Assembly: GCA_963741615.1 (NCBI GenBank)
Contig: CAVUIU010000019.1
Coordinates: 310,001-374,000 of the forward strand
DNA: 64,000 nt
Direction of reading: 5' to 3'
Source: UBA9676 sp963741615
GTDB lineage: Bacteria; Actinomycetota; Actinomycetes; Streptosporangiales; Streptosporangiaceae
Under the pieces are notes generated by a model. The model saw only the letters and a list, made by a program, of their open reading frames with translations, was not told the DNA's origin and made no database searches. This document shows, one piece after another, positions 54,417-62,856 of the stretch. Position 1 is the stretch's first letter. Every line of letters starts with the position of its first letter. The position numbers and the translations under genes are program-made.

Positions 54417-55361
54417 CTAACAGCCGACCCGGTCGGGGGCCCCGTCCTCGATCCACCGGTAGACCCGGCGGATCCCGTCCGCCAGCGGGGTCAGCGCCTG
54501 CCAGCCCAGCTCAGCCGCGGGCCGGTCCACCGCCAGTGCACTGCGTGCGAGCTCGCCGGGACGCGCCTGCGCGAACACCGGCGACAGCATGCGGCCCGCG
54601 ATCCCGGCGATGATCTCCACCAGGTCCAGCACGGTGACCTCCACGCCGGTACCGATGTTCCAGGTGCCGGGCCGCCCCCGGTCGGCGGCGGCCAGGAAGG
54701 CTGCCACCACGTCACCGACATACACGTAGTCGCGCGTCTGGGCGCCATCACCGTAGATCGTCGGCCGCGCCGAAGCCAGCGCACTGGCACAGAAAATGGT
54801 GATAACCCCCGCATCACCGGCCGGATCCTGCCGCGGCCCGTAAACATTCGCCAGCCGGAGCACAGAATGAGATGTTCCGTGCAGCCGGTTATACCACCCT
54901 ATATAACATTCGGCGCAATATTTGGCGATGCCATAAGGCGACTCCGGCAGCGGCAAGACATCCTCCCGGGACGGAATCGGCGCATCCCGCCCATACAATG
55001 CGCCACCAGAAGAGGCGAACAGCACCCGTGCCCCGACCCTCCGCGCCGCCTCAAGCACGTTCACGGTTCCCACCACATTCGCCTGTGCATCAGCAGCCGG
55101 GAAGGCCACGGACACACGCACATCAATCTGCGCCGCCAGGTGGCAGACCAGCTCAGCGCCGGACCCCTCCACCACGGCTGCCAGCGCCCCGGCGTCGGTG
55201 ATGCTCACCTTGTGCAGCTCCGCCCGGGAATCAAGACGCCCCACCCGGCCCGCCGACAAGTCATCAACAACAATCACCTCGTCGCCTCTGGCCACAAGCG
55301 CATCCACCAGATGCGAACCGATAAAGCCAGCACCACCCGTAACAAGAACCCGCATGGGCAC
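54417..55361 (-). CDS. NAD-dependent sugar epimerase/dehydratase (UDP-glucose 4-epimerase-like)
   Basis: 314-residue extended short-chain dehydrogenase. NAD-binding TGGAGFIGSH at the start, the catalytic serine region ASSGGALYG, YxxxK as YGIAK, and RLANVYGPRQ. It probably epimerises or modifies a nucleotide sugar. The start is GTG 55361 or ATG 55355, after GAGG. Bases about 54840-55130 are visibly less GC-rich than the rest of the window. It stands between the MBL phosphodiesterase and rph, genes that are adjacent in M. tuberculosis, so it looks like an insertion. Confidence 0.9.
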   Translation of the reverse strand: MPMRVLVTGGAGFIGSHLVDALVARGDEVIVVDDLSAGRVGRLDSRAELHKVSITDAGALAAVVEGSGAELVCHLAAQIDVRVSVAFPAADAQANVVGTVNVLEAARRVGARVLFASSGGALYGRDAPIPSREDVLPLPESPYGIAKYCAECYIGWYNRLHGTSHSVLRLANVYGPRQDPAGDAGVITIFCASALASARPTIYGDGAQTRDYVYVGDVVAAFLAAADRGRPGTWNIGTGVEVTVLDLVEIIAGIAGRMLSPVFAQARPGELARSALAVDRPAAELGWQALTPLADGIRRVYRWIEDGAPDRVGC

Positions 55362-55463
55362 CGATCCTCATATCGACAAGAACGCGGCCCGCGCCACCAC
55401 GCCGCGGCCCGCCTGAAACAGTACGTGGCTTGCACCGGCGCACGGCACGGTGGCCGACGGCCC

Positions 55464-56216
55464 TCAGCCCAGGTCGATGGCCTTTCCTGACGCCGCGAGC
55501 GAGATCGGCCCCGCAAAGGGCGCACCGCAGGCCTCTTCCAGGGTCCGGGCCGGGTCGTTCCAGGGCACCAGGTGGGTGAGCATCAGGCGGCCCACCCCGG
55601 CCCGGGCCGCGTGCTGCGCCGCCTGCCGGGCGGTCAGGTGCAGGTCACGCGGCAGATCTGGGCCTTCGAGCAGGGAGGCCTCACACAGCAGCAGGTCGGC
55701 GCCGCGGGCAAGCTCCACCAGCGCCGCGGACTCGCCGGTGTCAGCGGAGTAGGCGATGCTCCGCCCCGCGTGCTCCAGCCGGAAGCCGAACGTCTCGACC
55801 GGGTGGTTGACGTGCGCGGCGGTCACCTGGAATGGGCCGATCCGCTGGGTTCCCGGGGCCAGCGTGACGAACTCAAAGGCCTCCGCCATGCCGGGGGGCT
55901 CGTCCAGGCCGTATGCCCGCGCCATCCGGGACGCGCCCCCTTGCGGCGTGTACACCGGGATCCGTGGCGGCATGCCATCGGGCCGGAAGGTGCGTGCCAC
56001 CCAGTAGGCGCACAGGTCCAGGCAGTGGTCGGCGTGGAGATGGCTCAGGCAGACCGCATCGATGTCGTACAGGCCCACATGCCGCTGCAGCGCGCCGATC
56101 GCGCCGTTGCCCAGGTCGAGCAGGAGCCGGAAACCTTCCGCCTCGAGCAGGTAGCAGGAGGCCGGGCTGTCCGGGCCGGGGAAGGACCCCGAGCACCCGA
56201 TGATCGTCAGACGCAC
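55464..56216 (-). CDS. MBL-fold cyclic nucleotide phosphodiesterase-like protein (Rv1339-like)
   Basis: 250 residues. MBL fold with SHLHADHCLDL, then AAHVNHPVETFGFRLEH, SADTGESAALVELARGADLLLCEAS and LMLTHLVPW. It aligns by eye along its length with M. tuberculosis Rv1339 (GCSGS..GPDSPAS.YLL, GALQRH, HLHADHCLDL, YS.DTG), which has cAMP phosphodiesterase activity. GTG 56216 starts the conserved part (VRLTIIGCSGS). The thioesterase gene lies 10 bases upstream and is probably cotranscribed. Confidence 0.88.
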   Translation of the reverse strand: MRLTIIGCSGSFPGPDSPASCYLLEAEGFRLLLDLGNGAIGALQRHVGLYDIDAVCLSHLHADHCLDLCAYWVARTFRPDGMPPRIPVYTPQGGASRMARAYGLDEPPGMAEAFEFVTLAPGTQRIGPFQVTAAHVNHPVETFGFRLEHAGRSIAYSADTGESAALVELARGADLLLCEASLLEGPDLPRDLHLTARQAAQHAARAGVGRLMLTHLVPWNDPARTLEEACGAPFAGPISLAASGKAIDLG

Positions 56217-56226
56217 GGCGACCAGG

Positions 56227-57060
56227 TTACGCGCCGCGGCCCAGCCGCGCGATCTGCCTGCTCTGGGCGACGAGGCGGTCCGCGGCATCCCACACCTCGG
56301 ATTCCTCGTCGAACCAGCCGCCGCCGACGTGCCGGCACCGGGCAGCGATCCGCAGCGGCCCCGGCGCGGGAACCGCGCGCATGTGCCAGGTCAGCTCCAC
56401 CGTCGGCGACCAGCCGAACGGGGCGAGCCCGAACACCACAGGAGGCAGCGCGTCCACCGCCAGGGCCAGCACATATGCGTCCGGGTCGCGTTCCTCGCGC
56501 AGGCGGAAGTAGCCGCGCATCTCAGGGATCCCGGCCGGCTTCCCGTGCAGCCAGCCGGTCGTCGCCGGGTCCAGGCGCAGCTCGACCTGCCCGGCGAAGC
56601 CAGCGAACGCGGCCGACTCGGCGCCCAGGGCGAAACCGCTGCACTCCGCGATCCCCGGCAGCCGCGGCGGCTCCCCCGTCCACGACATGCCGCCGTCTCC
56701 GGGATTCCCCAGCGACCCGGTGGTAACGGTGGTCTCAAGCACCGGGAGTTCGTGCTGGACCAGCGTCGCCCGCGCGGTCGCGGCGGTCCTGCCCTGCTTG
56801 AGCCAGGTGACCTGGACCCGGGCCGGCTCCAGGCGCGGCACCCGCAGGAAATGCGCGCTGGTCGCGACCGGATGCGGGTGCGGCGAGGTGTCGAGCACCG
56901 CCCGCAGCACGGTCGCCATCAGCACCCCGCCGTTGACCGCGCCGTTGTCCGCGCCGGGGATCCCGCCCGCCGAGAAAATGGCGAACCGCTCATCCGGCCG
57001 CACGCCGTACCAGCCCCCGCCCTCGCTGATGATCGCCGTCGCCTCGTCGAACGCCGTCAT
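56227..57060 (-). CDS. Acyl-CoA thioesterase family protein (TesB/4HBT_3-like double hotdog)
   Basis: 277 residues. N-terminal hotdog with GGIPGADNGAVNGGVLMATVLRAV and the substrate-loop pattern TSAHFLRVPRLEPARVQVTWLKQGRTAATARATLVQ; C-terminal hotdog with VVFGLAPFGWSPTVELTWHMRAVPAPGPL and WFDEESEVWDAADRLVAQSRQIARL. This fits a thioesterase hydrolysing acyl-CoA. ATG 57060 follows GGTGGGG; the longer frame is a shadow of cysM. It takes the position of the rhomboid and murI genes of mycobacteria. Confidence 0.85.
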   Translation of the reverse strand: MTAFDEATAIISEGGGWYGVRPDERFAIFSAGGIPGADNGAVNGGVLMATVLRAVLDTSPHPHPVATSAHFLRVPRLEPARVQVTWLKQGRTAATARATLVQHELPVLETTVTTGSLGNPGDGGMSWTGEPPRLPGIAECSGFALGAESAAFAGFAGQVELRLDPATTGWLHGKPAGIPEMRGYFRLREERDPDAYVLALAVDALPPVVFGLAPFGWSPTVELTWHMRAVPAPGPLRIAARCRHVGGGWFDEESEVWDAADRLVAQSRQIARLGRGA

Positions 57061-57118
57061 GCGCCCCACCGGGCCCGCGGGCGCCCGCCGCAGGGACACG
57101 GGCACGGATCCGGGCGCG

Positions 57119-58066
57119 TCACGCCCACAACTGGCCTTCCAGCCGTTCCTGCGCCTCCTCCAGGGTGCCCGAGTAGGCACCGGTGGACAGGTACTTCCAG
57201 CCGCCATCGGCGACGATGAACGCGATGTCGGCGCGCTCGCCCGCGGCCTGCGCCTTGGCGGCCATCCCCAGCGCGGCATGCAGGGCGCACCCGGTGGAGA
57301 TCCCGGCGAAGATGCCCTCGGCATCCAGCAGCTCCCTGGTCCGGCGCAGGGCATCAGTGGCGGGCACCGAGAACCGCGTGGTCAGCACCGAGGGGTCATA
57401 CAGCTCCGGGACGAAGCCCTCATCCACGTTGCGCAGCCCGTACACCAGCTCGCCATAACGCGGCTCGGCGGCCACGATCGCCACCCCGGGCACCCGCTCA
57501 CGCAGGTAGCGCCCGACTCCCATGAGCGTCCCCGTGGTGCCCAGGCCGGCCACGAAATGGGTGATCCCGGGCAGGTCGGCGAGCAGCTCCGGCCCGGTGG
57601 TCTGATAGTGGGCACGGGCGTTCGCCTCGTTGCCGTACTGGTAGAGCATCACCCAGTCGGGGTGCTCATCCGCGAGCCGCCGGGCCACCCGGACCGCCTC
57701 ATTGGACCCGCCGGCGCCCGGGGACGAGATGACCTGCGCCCCGTACATCCGCAGCAGCTGCCTGCGCTCGTCCGAGGTGTTCTCCGGCATCACGCAGATC
57801 ATCCGGTAGCCGCGCAGGTGGGCCACCATCGCCAGGGAGATGCCGGTGTTGCCCGAGGTGGGCTCCAGGATGGTCGCGCCGGGCGCGAGCAGCCCGTCCT
57901 TCTCCGCCTGCTCGACCATGAAGAACGCGGCACGGTCCTTGACCGAGCCGGTCGGGTTGCGGTCCTCCAGCTTCGCCCACAGCCGCACGTCCGGGGCGGG
58001 CGAGAGCCGGGGCAGCCCGACCAGCGGGGTCCCGCCGACTGAGTCAAGCAGTGAGTCGTACCGCAT
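57119..58066 (-). CDS. cysM: CysO-dependent cysteine synthase (CysM)
   Basis: 315 residues, PLP enzyme joining O-phosphoserine with sulfide carried on CysO thiocarboxylate. PLP lysine in NPTGSVKDRAA, substrate loop EPTSGNTGISLAM, phosphate-binding GLGTTGTLMGVGRYL and C-terminal GISTGCALHAALGMA. That it uses CysO rather than free sulfide is inferred from the cysO and mec genes just upstream, the arrangement known from M. tuberculosis Rv1334-Rv1336. ATG 58066. Confidence 0.95.
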   Translation of the reverse strand: MRYDSLLDSVGGTPLVGLPRLSPAPDVRLWAKLEDRNPTGSVKDRAAFFMVEQAEKDGLLAPGATILEPTSGNTGISLAMVAHLRGYRMICVMPENTSDERRQLLRMYGAQVISSPGAGGSNEAVRVARRLADEHPDWVMLYQYGNEANARAHYQTTGPELLADLPGITHFVAGLGTTGTLMGVGRYLRERVPGVAIVAAEPRYGELVYGLRNVDEGFVPELYDPSVLTTRFSVPATDALRRTRELLDAEGIFAGISTGCALHAALGMAAKAQAAGERADIAFIVADGGWKYLSTGAYSGTLEEAQERLEGQLWA

Positions 58067-58124
58067 CAGGCTCGCCTCGCCCTCCTCGGCGCGCGCCGGC
58101 CGCGGCCCGCCCCGGCAGCGGGCC

Positions 58125-58403
58125 TCAGCGCTTCCCGCCGGCTACCGCCGGCAGCACCGTCACCGTGTCGCCGTCCTTCACCGGCGCCTCCAGCCCGCCC
58201 AGGAAGCGCACGTCTTCGTCGTTGAGATAGACATTGACGAAACGCCGCAGCCCGGCGTCGTCCACCAGGCGCTCACGCAGCCCGATGTGCCGGGAGTCAA
58301 GATCGCCGAGGAGTTCGGCGAGGGTGGCGCCGGAACCCTCGACCGACTTGGCGCCACCGGTGTAGGTGCGCAGGATGGTCGGGATACGGACCTCGATGGC
58401 CAT
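58125..58403 (-). CDS. cysO: Sulfur-carrier protein CysO (ubiquitin-like)
   Basis: 92-residue MoaD/ThiS-type beta-grasp protein. MAIEVRIPTILRTYTGGAKSVEGSGATLAELLGDL opens it and VNVYLNDEDVRFLGGLEAPVKDGDTVTVLPAVAGG closes it. The diglycine that carries sulfur is at 89-90 but is followed by two more residues, KR, so it must be trimmed before it can be activated. ATG 58403 follows AGGAG. It lies between mec and cysM in one minus-strand unit. Confidence 0.95.
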   Translation of the reverse strand: MAIEVRIPTILRTYTGGAKSVEGSGATLAELLGDLDSRHIGLRERLVDDAGLRRFVNVYLNDEDVRFLGGLEAPVKDGDTVTVLPAVAGGKR

Positions 58404-58487
58404 GAATGTCGCTCCTGGGTGTGGCATCGCCGTCACGTGCGGGCGGGTGCTCTTTCTCTGCTAGGTCCAACCGGGGGCCCGGGGGGA

Positions 58488-58913
58488 TCATTCCGGCCCC
58501 GCCACCTCCGCGGCGATCCGGACTTCCTCCTCGGTCACTGTGCCATCCACGATCCGGAACGAGCGGAACTCGGCTTCGCCCGGGTCGCGGGTGGAAACCA
58601 GCACATAGTGTGCGCCCGGCTCGCTCGCGTAGGAGATGTCGGTGCGGGAGGGGTATGCCTGCGTGGCGGTGTGTGAATGGTAGATGACAACCGGCTCCTC
58701 GCCACGCTCGTCCATCTCCTGCCAGACCCGGAACTGCTCCATCGAGTCGAACCGGTAGAAGGTGGGTGAGCGCTCGGCGTTGAGCATCGGTATGAAGCGC
58801 CCGGGCCGGTCGCTCCCGGCCGGCCCGGCGACCACCCCGCACGCCTCGTCCGGGTGATCCGCACGGGCGTGGGCGACGATCTTCGCATGCAGGTCGGGAG
58901 CAATCGTCAGCAT
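58488..58913 (-). CDS. mec: CysO-cysteine peptidase (JAMM metalloprotease, Mec)
   Basis: 141 residues. Full JAMM/MPN+ zinc site: E23 in DEACGVV, H79 and H81 in YHSHT, S89 and D92 in PSRTD. The enzyme releases cysteine from CysO-Cys, and here it may also remove the KR tail of CysO. ATG 58913 lacks a ribosome site. DUF2017 gene 26 bases upstream, cysO 84 bases downstream. Confidence 0.95.
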   Translation of the reverse strand: MLTIAPDLHAKIVAHARADHPDEACGVVAGPAGSDRPGRFIPMLNAERSPTFYRFDSMEQFRVWQEMDERGEEPVVIYHSHTATQAYPSRTDISYASEPGAHYVLVSTRDPGEAEFRSFRIVDGTVTEEEVRIAAEVAGPE

Positions 58914-58939
58914 GGATGCGAGCGTAACCTGATCCGTCC

Positions 58940-59686
58940 TCACCACAACGCGCGCACCAGGGAGTCCTGGATGTAGCCCAGCCAGTGATAGACCTCGAGA
59001 TATGCCGAGCGCGGGTCCGCCCAGCTGGCGGCCGCTAGTTCGTCCTCGTAGTCCTCGGTGATCCCCAGGACCGTCCCGATGGCCAGCCGGGCGTCGTTGA
59101 GCGCACGCAGCCATGCCTGGGCGTCCTCGGGCCCCAGCCGGATGTGGCCGCCCCCGGCGGGAAGCGTGGCGAGCACCGTGCGGGCCGCGGCCACCTTGCC
59201 CGACCGCAGGTCCTGCTCGGTGTACCGGCGGAACTCCCCCGCCGCCTCCGGGTCGTCGCGGTAGGCGTCGGGCAGCAGCCGGGCGAGCACCGGGTCTTCC
59301 GGCGGGGAGGTCGGCCCGGTCGCGCCGAGCATCGCGGCCAGGTCCTCCGGGGACAGGGCCGGCTCCCCCTGCCCCGCCGCGGCCGGGTCCCCGGCCCGGG
59401 GATCGCCCGCCCGGGGATCGCCGGCCCGGGGATCGTCGGCCCGGGGATCGCCCGCCCGGGGGCCGGGCTCGGCGTCACCCATGAGCTCGGCCACCTGGCT
59501 GACCAGGTTGCGGAGTATCACCGCCTGGGCGGCGGTGAAGCGCGCGGAAACCTTGCCACGCGACCGCCGGAAAGCTCCCGTGGTCTCCTCCTCATCCTGG
59601 GCGCCGCCCGCTGTCCCGCCCTCGCCCGGCGCGCTGCCCGCAGGATCGTCCCGGTCAGGCTCCCCCCGCCCGGCGGCACCGCTCAC
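58940..59686 (-). CDS. DUF2017 domain protein
   Basis: 248 residues; unknown role, regularly encoded between clpS and mec in actinobacteria (Rv1332 in M. tuberculosis). Conserved-looking parts are FTAAQAVILRNLVSQVAELM, DPVLARLLPDAYRDDPEAAGEFRRYTEQDLRSGKVAAARTVL and the C-terminal WADPRSAYLEVYHWLGYIQDSLVRALW. A stretch of DPRAG repeats splits the first helix region from the rest. GTG 59686 overlaps the clpS stop as GTGA. A link to ClpS-dependent proteolysis is suggested only by position. Confidence 0.9.
   Translation of the reverse strand: MSGAAGRGEPDRDDPAGSAPGEGGTAGGAQDEEETTGAFRRSRGKVSARFTAAQAVILRNLVSQVAELMGDAEPGPRAGDPRADDPRAGDPRAGDPRAGDPAAAGQGEPALSPEDLAAMLGATGPTSPPEDPVLARLLPDAYRDDPEAAGEFRRYTEQDLRSGKVAAARTVLATLPAGGGHIRLGPEDAQAWLRALNDARLAIGTVLGITEDYEDELAAASWADPRSAYLEVYHWLGYIQDSLVRALW
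59395..59465. repeat. 15-bp tandem repeat in the DUF2017 gene
   Basis: Nearly five copies of a 15-base unit built on CCCGGGGATCG, encoding (DPRAG)n. The period keeps the reading frame, so copy number can vary without breaking the gene. Confidence 0.85.
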
Positions 59687-59973
59687 CGGTCGTGGCTCAC
59701 CGTGGCCCACAGGCCGTAACCGTGCAGGACCTCGGCGTCCCGCTCCATCGCCTCGCGGGTGCCGTTGGACACCACCGCCTTGCCCTTGTGGTGCACGTCG
59801 AGCATGAGCTTCTCGGCTTTGGGCTTGGCGTAGCCGAACACCTTCTGGAACACGTAGGTGACGTAGGTCATGAGGTTGATCGGGTCATTCCAGACGATCG
59901 TCACCCACGGCGTGTCGGGCACGGCTTCCTGCCCGGCCTCCGGCCGTTCCACTTCCACTGGTGCGACGCTCAC
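59683..59973 (-). CDS. clpS: ATP-dependent Clp protease adaptor ClpS
   Basis: 96 residues. It hands N-degron substrates to ClpC/ClpA. Typical core WVTIVWNDPINLMTYVTYVFQKVFGYAKPKAEKLMLDVHHKGKAVVSNG, with the asparagine-aspartate pair and histidine of the substrate pocket. GTG 59973 follows GGGAGGTGA. First gene of the clpS-DUF2017-mec-cysO-cysM unit; divergent from pncB, the same as M. tuberculosis Rv1331/Rv1330c. Confidence 0.96.
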   Translation of the reverse strand: MSVAPVEVERPEAGQEAVPDTPWVTIVWNDPINLMTYVTYVFQKVFGYAKPKAEKLMLDVHHKGKAVVSNGTREAMERDAEVLHGYGLWATVSHDR

Positions 59974-60082
59974 CGGCCGTCACCTCCCTCGGCAGAGATT
60001 TCCACTCTGCCAGGGCAGCGCCGCTGGCGCGAACCAGGCCGCCGGACCGGGCATCCGGGAGACCGGTCCGTAGTCTTCAGGT

Positions 60083-61417
60083 GTGGCAGATGACCCGAAC
60101 CAGACGATCCGGCCCGCCAGCACCGGGCTGCTCACCGACCATTATGAGCTGACCATGCTGGCCGGGGCGCTGCGCAGCGGCGCGGCCGGGCGGCGGGCGG
60201 TGTTCGAGGTGTTCGCCCGGCACCTCCCGCACGACCGGCGGTACGGGGTGGTGGCGGGCACCGGCCGCCTGCTCGACGCGATCGCGGCGTTCCGGTTCGG
60301 GCCGGACGAACTCGCCTTCCTGCGCGAGACGAAGGTCGCCGACGCCGCCGCGCTGCGGTACCTGGAGTCGTACGCGTTCACCGGCGACGTCTGGGGCTAT
60401 GCGGAGGGCGACTGCTACTTCCCCGGCTCGCCGATCCTGGTGGTGGATGCGCCCTTCGCCGAGGCGGTGGTGCTGGAGACGCTGGTGCTGTCCGTCTTGA
60501 ACCATGACTGCGCGATCGCATCGGCCGCTTCCCGGATGGTGACCGCGGCGGACGGGCGCCCGCTGATCGAGATGGGGTCGCGCCGCACTCATGAGATGGC
60601 GGCGGTGGCCAGCGCCAGGGCAGCCTACCTCGCTGGTTTCGCCGCGACCTCGAACCTGCGGGCTGGCCATGACTTCGGGGTGCCCACCCAGGGCACGAGC
60701 GCGCATGCGTTCACGCTGGTGCACGACAGCGAGCGGCACGCGTTCAGCACCCAGCTCGCGGCGCTGGGCAAGGGCACGACCTTGCTGGTGGACACCTTCG
60801 ATGTGGAGGGGGCGGTCCGTGCCGCGGTCGATCTGGCCGGGCCGGATCTGGGCGCGGTCCGCATCGACAGCGGTGACCTGGCGGCGGTGGCGCGGCAGGT
60901 GCGGGCGCTGCTGGACGCGCTCGGCGCACACCGGACGCGGATCGTGGTCACCGGGGACCTGGACGAGCATTCGATCGCCGCGCTGGCGGTGACCCCCGTG
61001 GACGGGTACGGGGTGGGGACCGCGCTGGTCACCGGCTCAGGGGCACCCACCGCCGCGCTGGTCTACAAGCTGGTGGCCAGGTCGCTGCAACCCGACGCGG
61101 ACGCCAGGTTGGAGCCGGTGGCGAAGCATTCGGTGGGCAAGCCGAGCCGGGGCGGCCGCAAGTGGGCGGTGCGGCAACTGGACGAGCGCGGCACGGCGCA
61201 GGCGGAGCTGGTCACCGTGGCTCCGCCGGGCGCTTCGCCGGCCGCCAGGGAACTGCTGCAGCCGCTGGTCAGGCGGGGCGAGATCGTGGGCAGGGAACCG
61301 CTGGAGCGGGCGCGGCAGCGGCACCGCGCCGCACTCGCCGAGCTTCCCGCGTACGCGCTGCAGCTTTCCCGCGGCTACCCGGCGATCCCGACGGTGATGG
61401 AGCCCGACGAGGCGTAG
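60083..61417 (+). CDS. pncB: Nicotinate phosphoribosyltransferase
   Basis: 444 residues, first step of NAD synthesis from nicotinic acid. Typical blocks: STGLLTDHYELTMLAGAL, VFEVFARHLPHDRRYGVVAG, IEMGSRRTHE with the catalytic histidine region, ATSNLRAGHDFGVPTQGTSAHAF, VRIDSGDLAAVARQVR and VDGYGVGTALVTG. GTG 60083. The nicotinamidase gene pncA at 63337 would supply its substrate. Confidence 0.95.
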   Translation: MADDPNQTIRPASTGLLTDHYELTMLAGALRSGAAGRRAVFEVFARHLPHDRRYGVVAGTGRLLDAIAAFRFGPDELAFLRETKVADAAALRYLESYAFTGDVWGYAEGDCYFPGSPILVVDAPFAEAVVLETLVLSVLNHDCAIASAASRMVTAADGRPLIEMGSRRTHEMAAVASARAAYLAGFAATSNLRAGHDFGVPTQGTSAHAFTLVHDSERHAFSTQLAALGKGTTLLVDTFDVEGAVRAAVDLAGPDLGAVRIDSGDLAAVARQVRALLDALGAHRTRIVVTGDLDEHSIAALAVTPVDGYGVGTALVTGSGAPTAALVYKLVARSLQPDADARLEPVAKHSVGKPSRGGRKWAVRQLDERGTAQAELVTVAPPGASPAARELLQPLVRRGEIVGREPLERARQRHRAALAELPAYALQLSRGYPAIPTVMEPDEA

Positions 61418-61426
61418 CCGCGCTCG

Positions 61427-62488
61427 CTACCCCGCGCGCCGCAGGGCCGCCGCCGGCGCTGCGCCGATGCTCGCCTGCCGGCCGGGCTGGCCGGGCCGGT
61501 CGGGCCGGTCGGGCCGGTCGGGCGTGGCCAGGCGGAACGCGCGCCGGTACGCCTGCGGTGTCGTGTGCCGCCAGGCCCGGAAGTGGTGCCGCAGGGCGGT
61601 CGTGTTCCCGAACCCGGCTCGCTCGGCGACGGCGTCCATCGTCTCGCCGGTCTCTTCCAGCAGCTGCTGGGCGAGCAGGATGCGCTGGCCGGTGAGCCAC
61701 CGCTGCGGGGTGGTCCCGGTCTCCTGGACGAACCGGCGGGCGAACGAGCGTGGCGACATGTGCGCCCGCGCGGCCAGCTGCGGAACCGTGACCTGCTGGT
61801 CGAGGTGGCTGTCCATCCAGCCGATCACGGCGGCCAGCGAGTCCGCGGGGGTGGCGGGCAGCGGCCGGTCGATGTACTGCGCCTGCCCGCCGTCGCGGTG
61901 CGGCGGGACAACCATGCGCCGGGCGATGGCGTTGGCCACCCGGCTCCCGTGCTCCTTGCGCACCAGGTAGAGGCAGGCGTCGATGCCCGCCGCCGTGCCC
62001 GCGCTGGTGATGATCGGGCCGGCGTCCACGTAGAGCACGGAGGGATCGACGTCCGCAGCCGGGTAGCACCGGGCCAGCTCCGACACGTTCCGCCAGTGCG
62101 TCGTGCACCGCCGCCCGTCCAGCAGCCCGGCCGCCCCGAGCACGAACGCGCCGGTGCAGACGCTGAGCACCCGCCCGCCCCGCGCGACCGTGCGCCGCAG
62201 CGCCGCGAGCAGTGGCTCGGGGTAGTCATGCCGCTCAAGCCGGGGATGGGTTTCCGTGACGGCGGGCACCGCCACCAGGTCGGCCTGCTCGAGGCGCTCC
62301 AGGCCGAACGGGGCATCCAAGGTGAACCCCATCGGTGAGCGCAGCGGCCCCGGTTCCCCGGCGACCACCGCGAAGTCGTAGCCGGGCAGGCCATCGCCGG
62401 TCCGGTCGGTCCCGAAGACCTCACACACCACGCCCAGCTCGAACGGCTCGAACCCGTCGAGTACCACCACGGCGACGTTACGGATCAT
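61427..62488 (-). CDS. GlxA-type transcriptional regulator (DJ-1/PfpI plus AraC helix-turn-helix)
   Basis: 353 residues. The N-terminal DJ-1/PfpI-like domain has the elbow cysteine in LSVCTGAFVLGAAGLLDG. A C-terminal AraC/XylS domain follows (DQQVTVPQLAARAHMSPRSFARRFVQETGTTPQRWL and GETMDAVAERAGFGNTTALRHHFRAW). Such proteins activate catabolic genes in response to unknown small ligands. ATG 62488 begins the conserved sequence without a good ribosome site. The tail has an RPD/GQPGR-rich repeat. It lies between pncB and pncA but need not control them. Confidence 0.9.
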   Translation of the reverse strand: MIRNVAVVVLDGFEPFELGVVCEVFGTDRTGDGLPGYDFAVVAGEPGPLRSPMGFTLDAPFGLERLEQADLVAVPAVTETHPRLERHDYPEPLLAALRRTVARGGRVLSVCTGAFVLGAAGLLDGRRCTTHWRNVSELARCYPAADVDPSVLYVDAGPIITSAGTAAGIDACLYLVRKEHGSRVANAIARRMVVPPHRDGGQAQYIDRPLPATPADSLAAVIGWMDSHLDQQVTVPQLAARAHMSPRSFARRFVQETGTTPQRWLTGQRILLAQQLLEETGETMDAVAERAGFGNTTALRHHFRAWRHTTPQAYRRAFRLATPDRPDRPDRPGQPGRQASIGAAPAAALRRAG

Positions 62489-62580
62489 GACACCATTGTG
62501 CCGCGCGATTGGCAGGATGTCACGCATACATGTCATTGCTGCCACTTCCCCAGCCGCCACCCGCGCGCCATCATGGCCAT

Positions 62581-62856
62581 ATGACTTCCACTGATCGCGC
62601 CCCGTCCGCCATCTGGCGGGCGGCACGCCGGGCCGCCCGGCGCGTGGCCGATGTGGTTGCCGAGTGCAACTACGCCCAGAACAGGCTCTACCAGCTGCGC
62701 GTCCACCCGGACCGGTACGCCCTCAACGGCGACATCGCCCCGGACAGCTACGGCGAGTTCCTCTTCCGAACCTCCGGCCCGCCCTGGCGGGAGCCCTCGG
62801 CCGCCGAACGGTCCTCGGGTGCGCTGGTAGCCTCCAGGAATGCATCCAAGCGCTGA
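62581..62856 (+). CDS. Small conserved hypothetical protein, 91 aa
   Basis: Basic N-terminus (IWRAARRAARRVADVVAECNYAQNRLYQLRVHPDRYALNGDIAPDSYGEFLFRTSG), a pattern I associate with small actinobacterial proteins of unknown role. ATG 62581; no clear ribosome site. It overlaps the following YbaK-like gene by 17 bases, so the three genes 62581-63963 probably form one unit. Confidence 0.75.
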   Translation: MTSTDRAPSAIWRAARRAARRVADVVAECNYAQNRLYQLRVHPDRYALNGDIAPDSYGEFLFRTSGPPWREPSAAERSSGALVASRNASKR

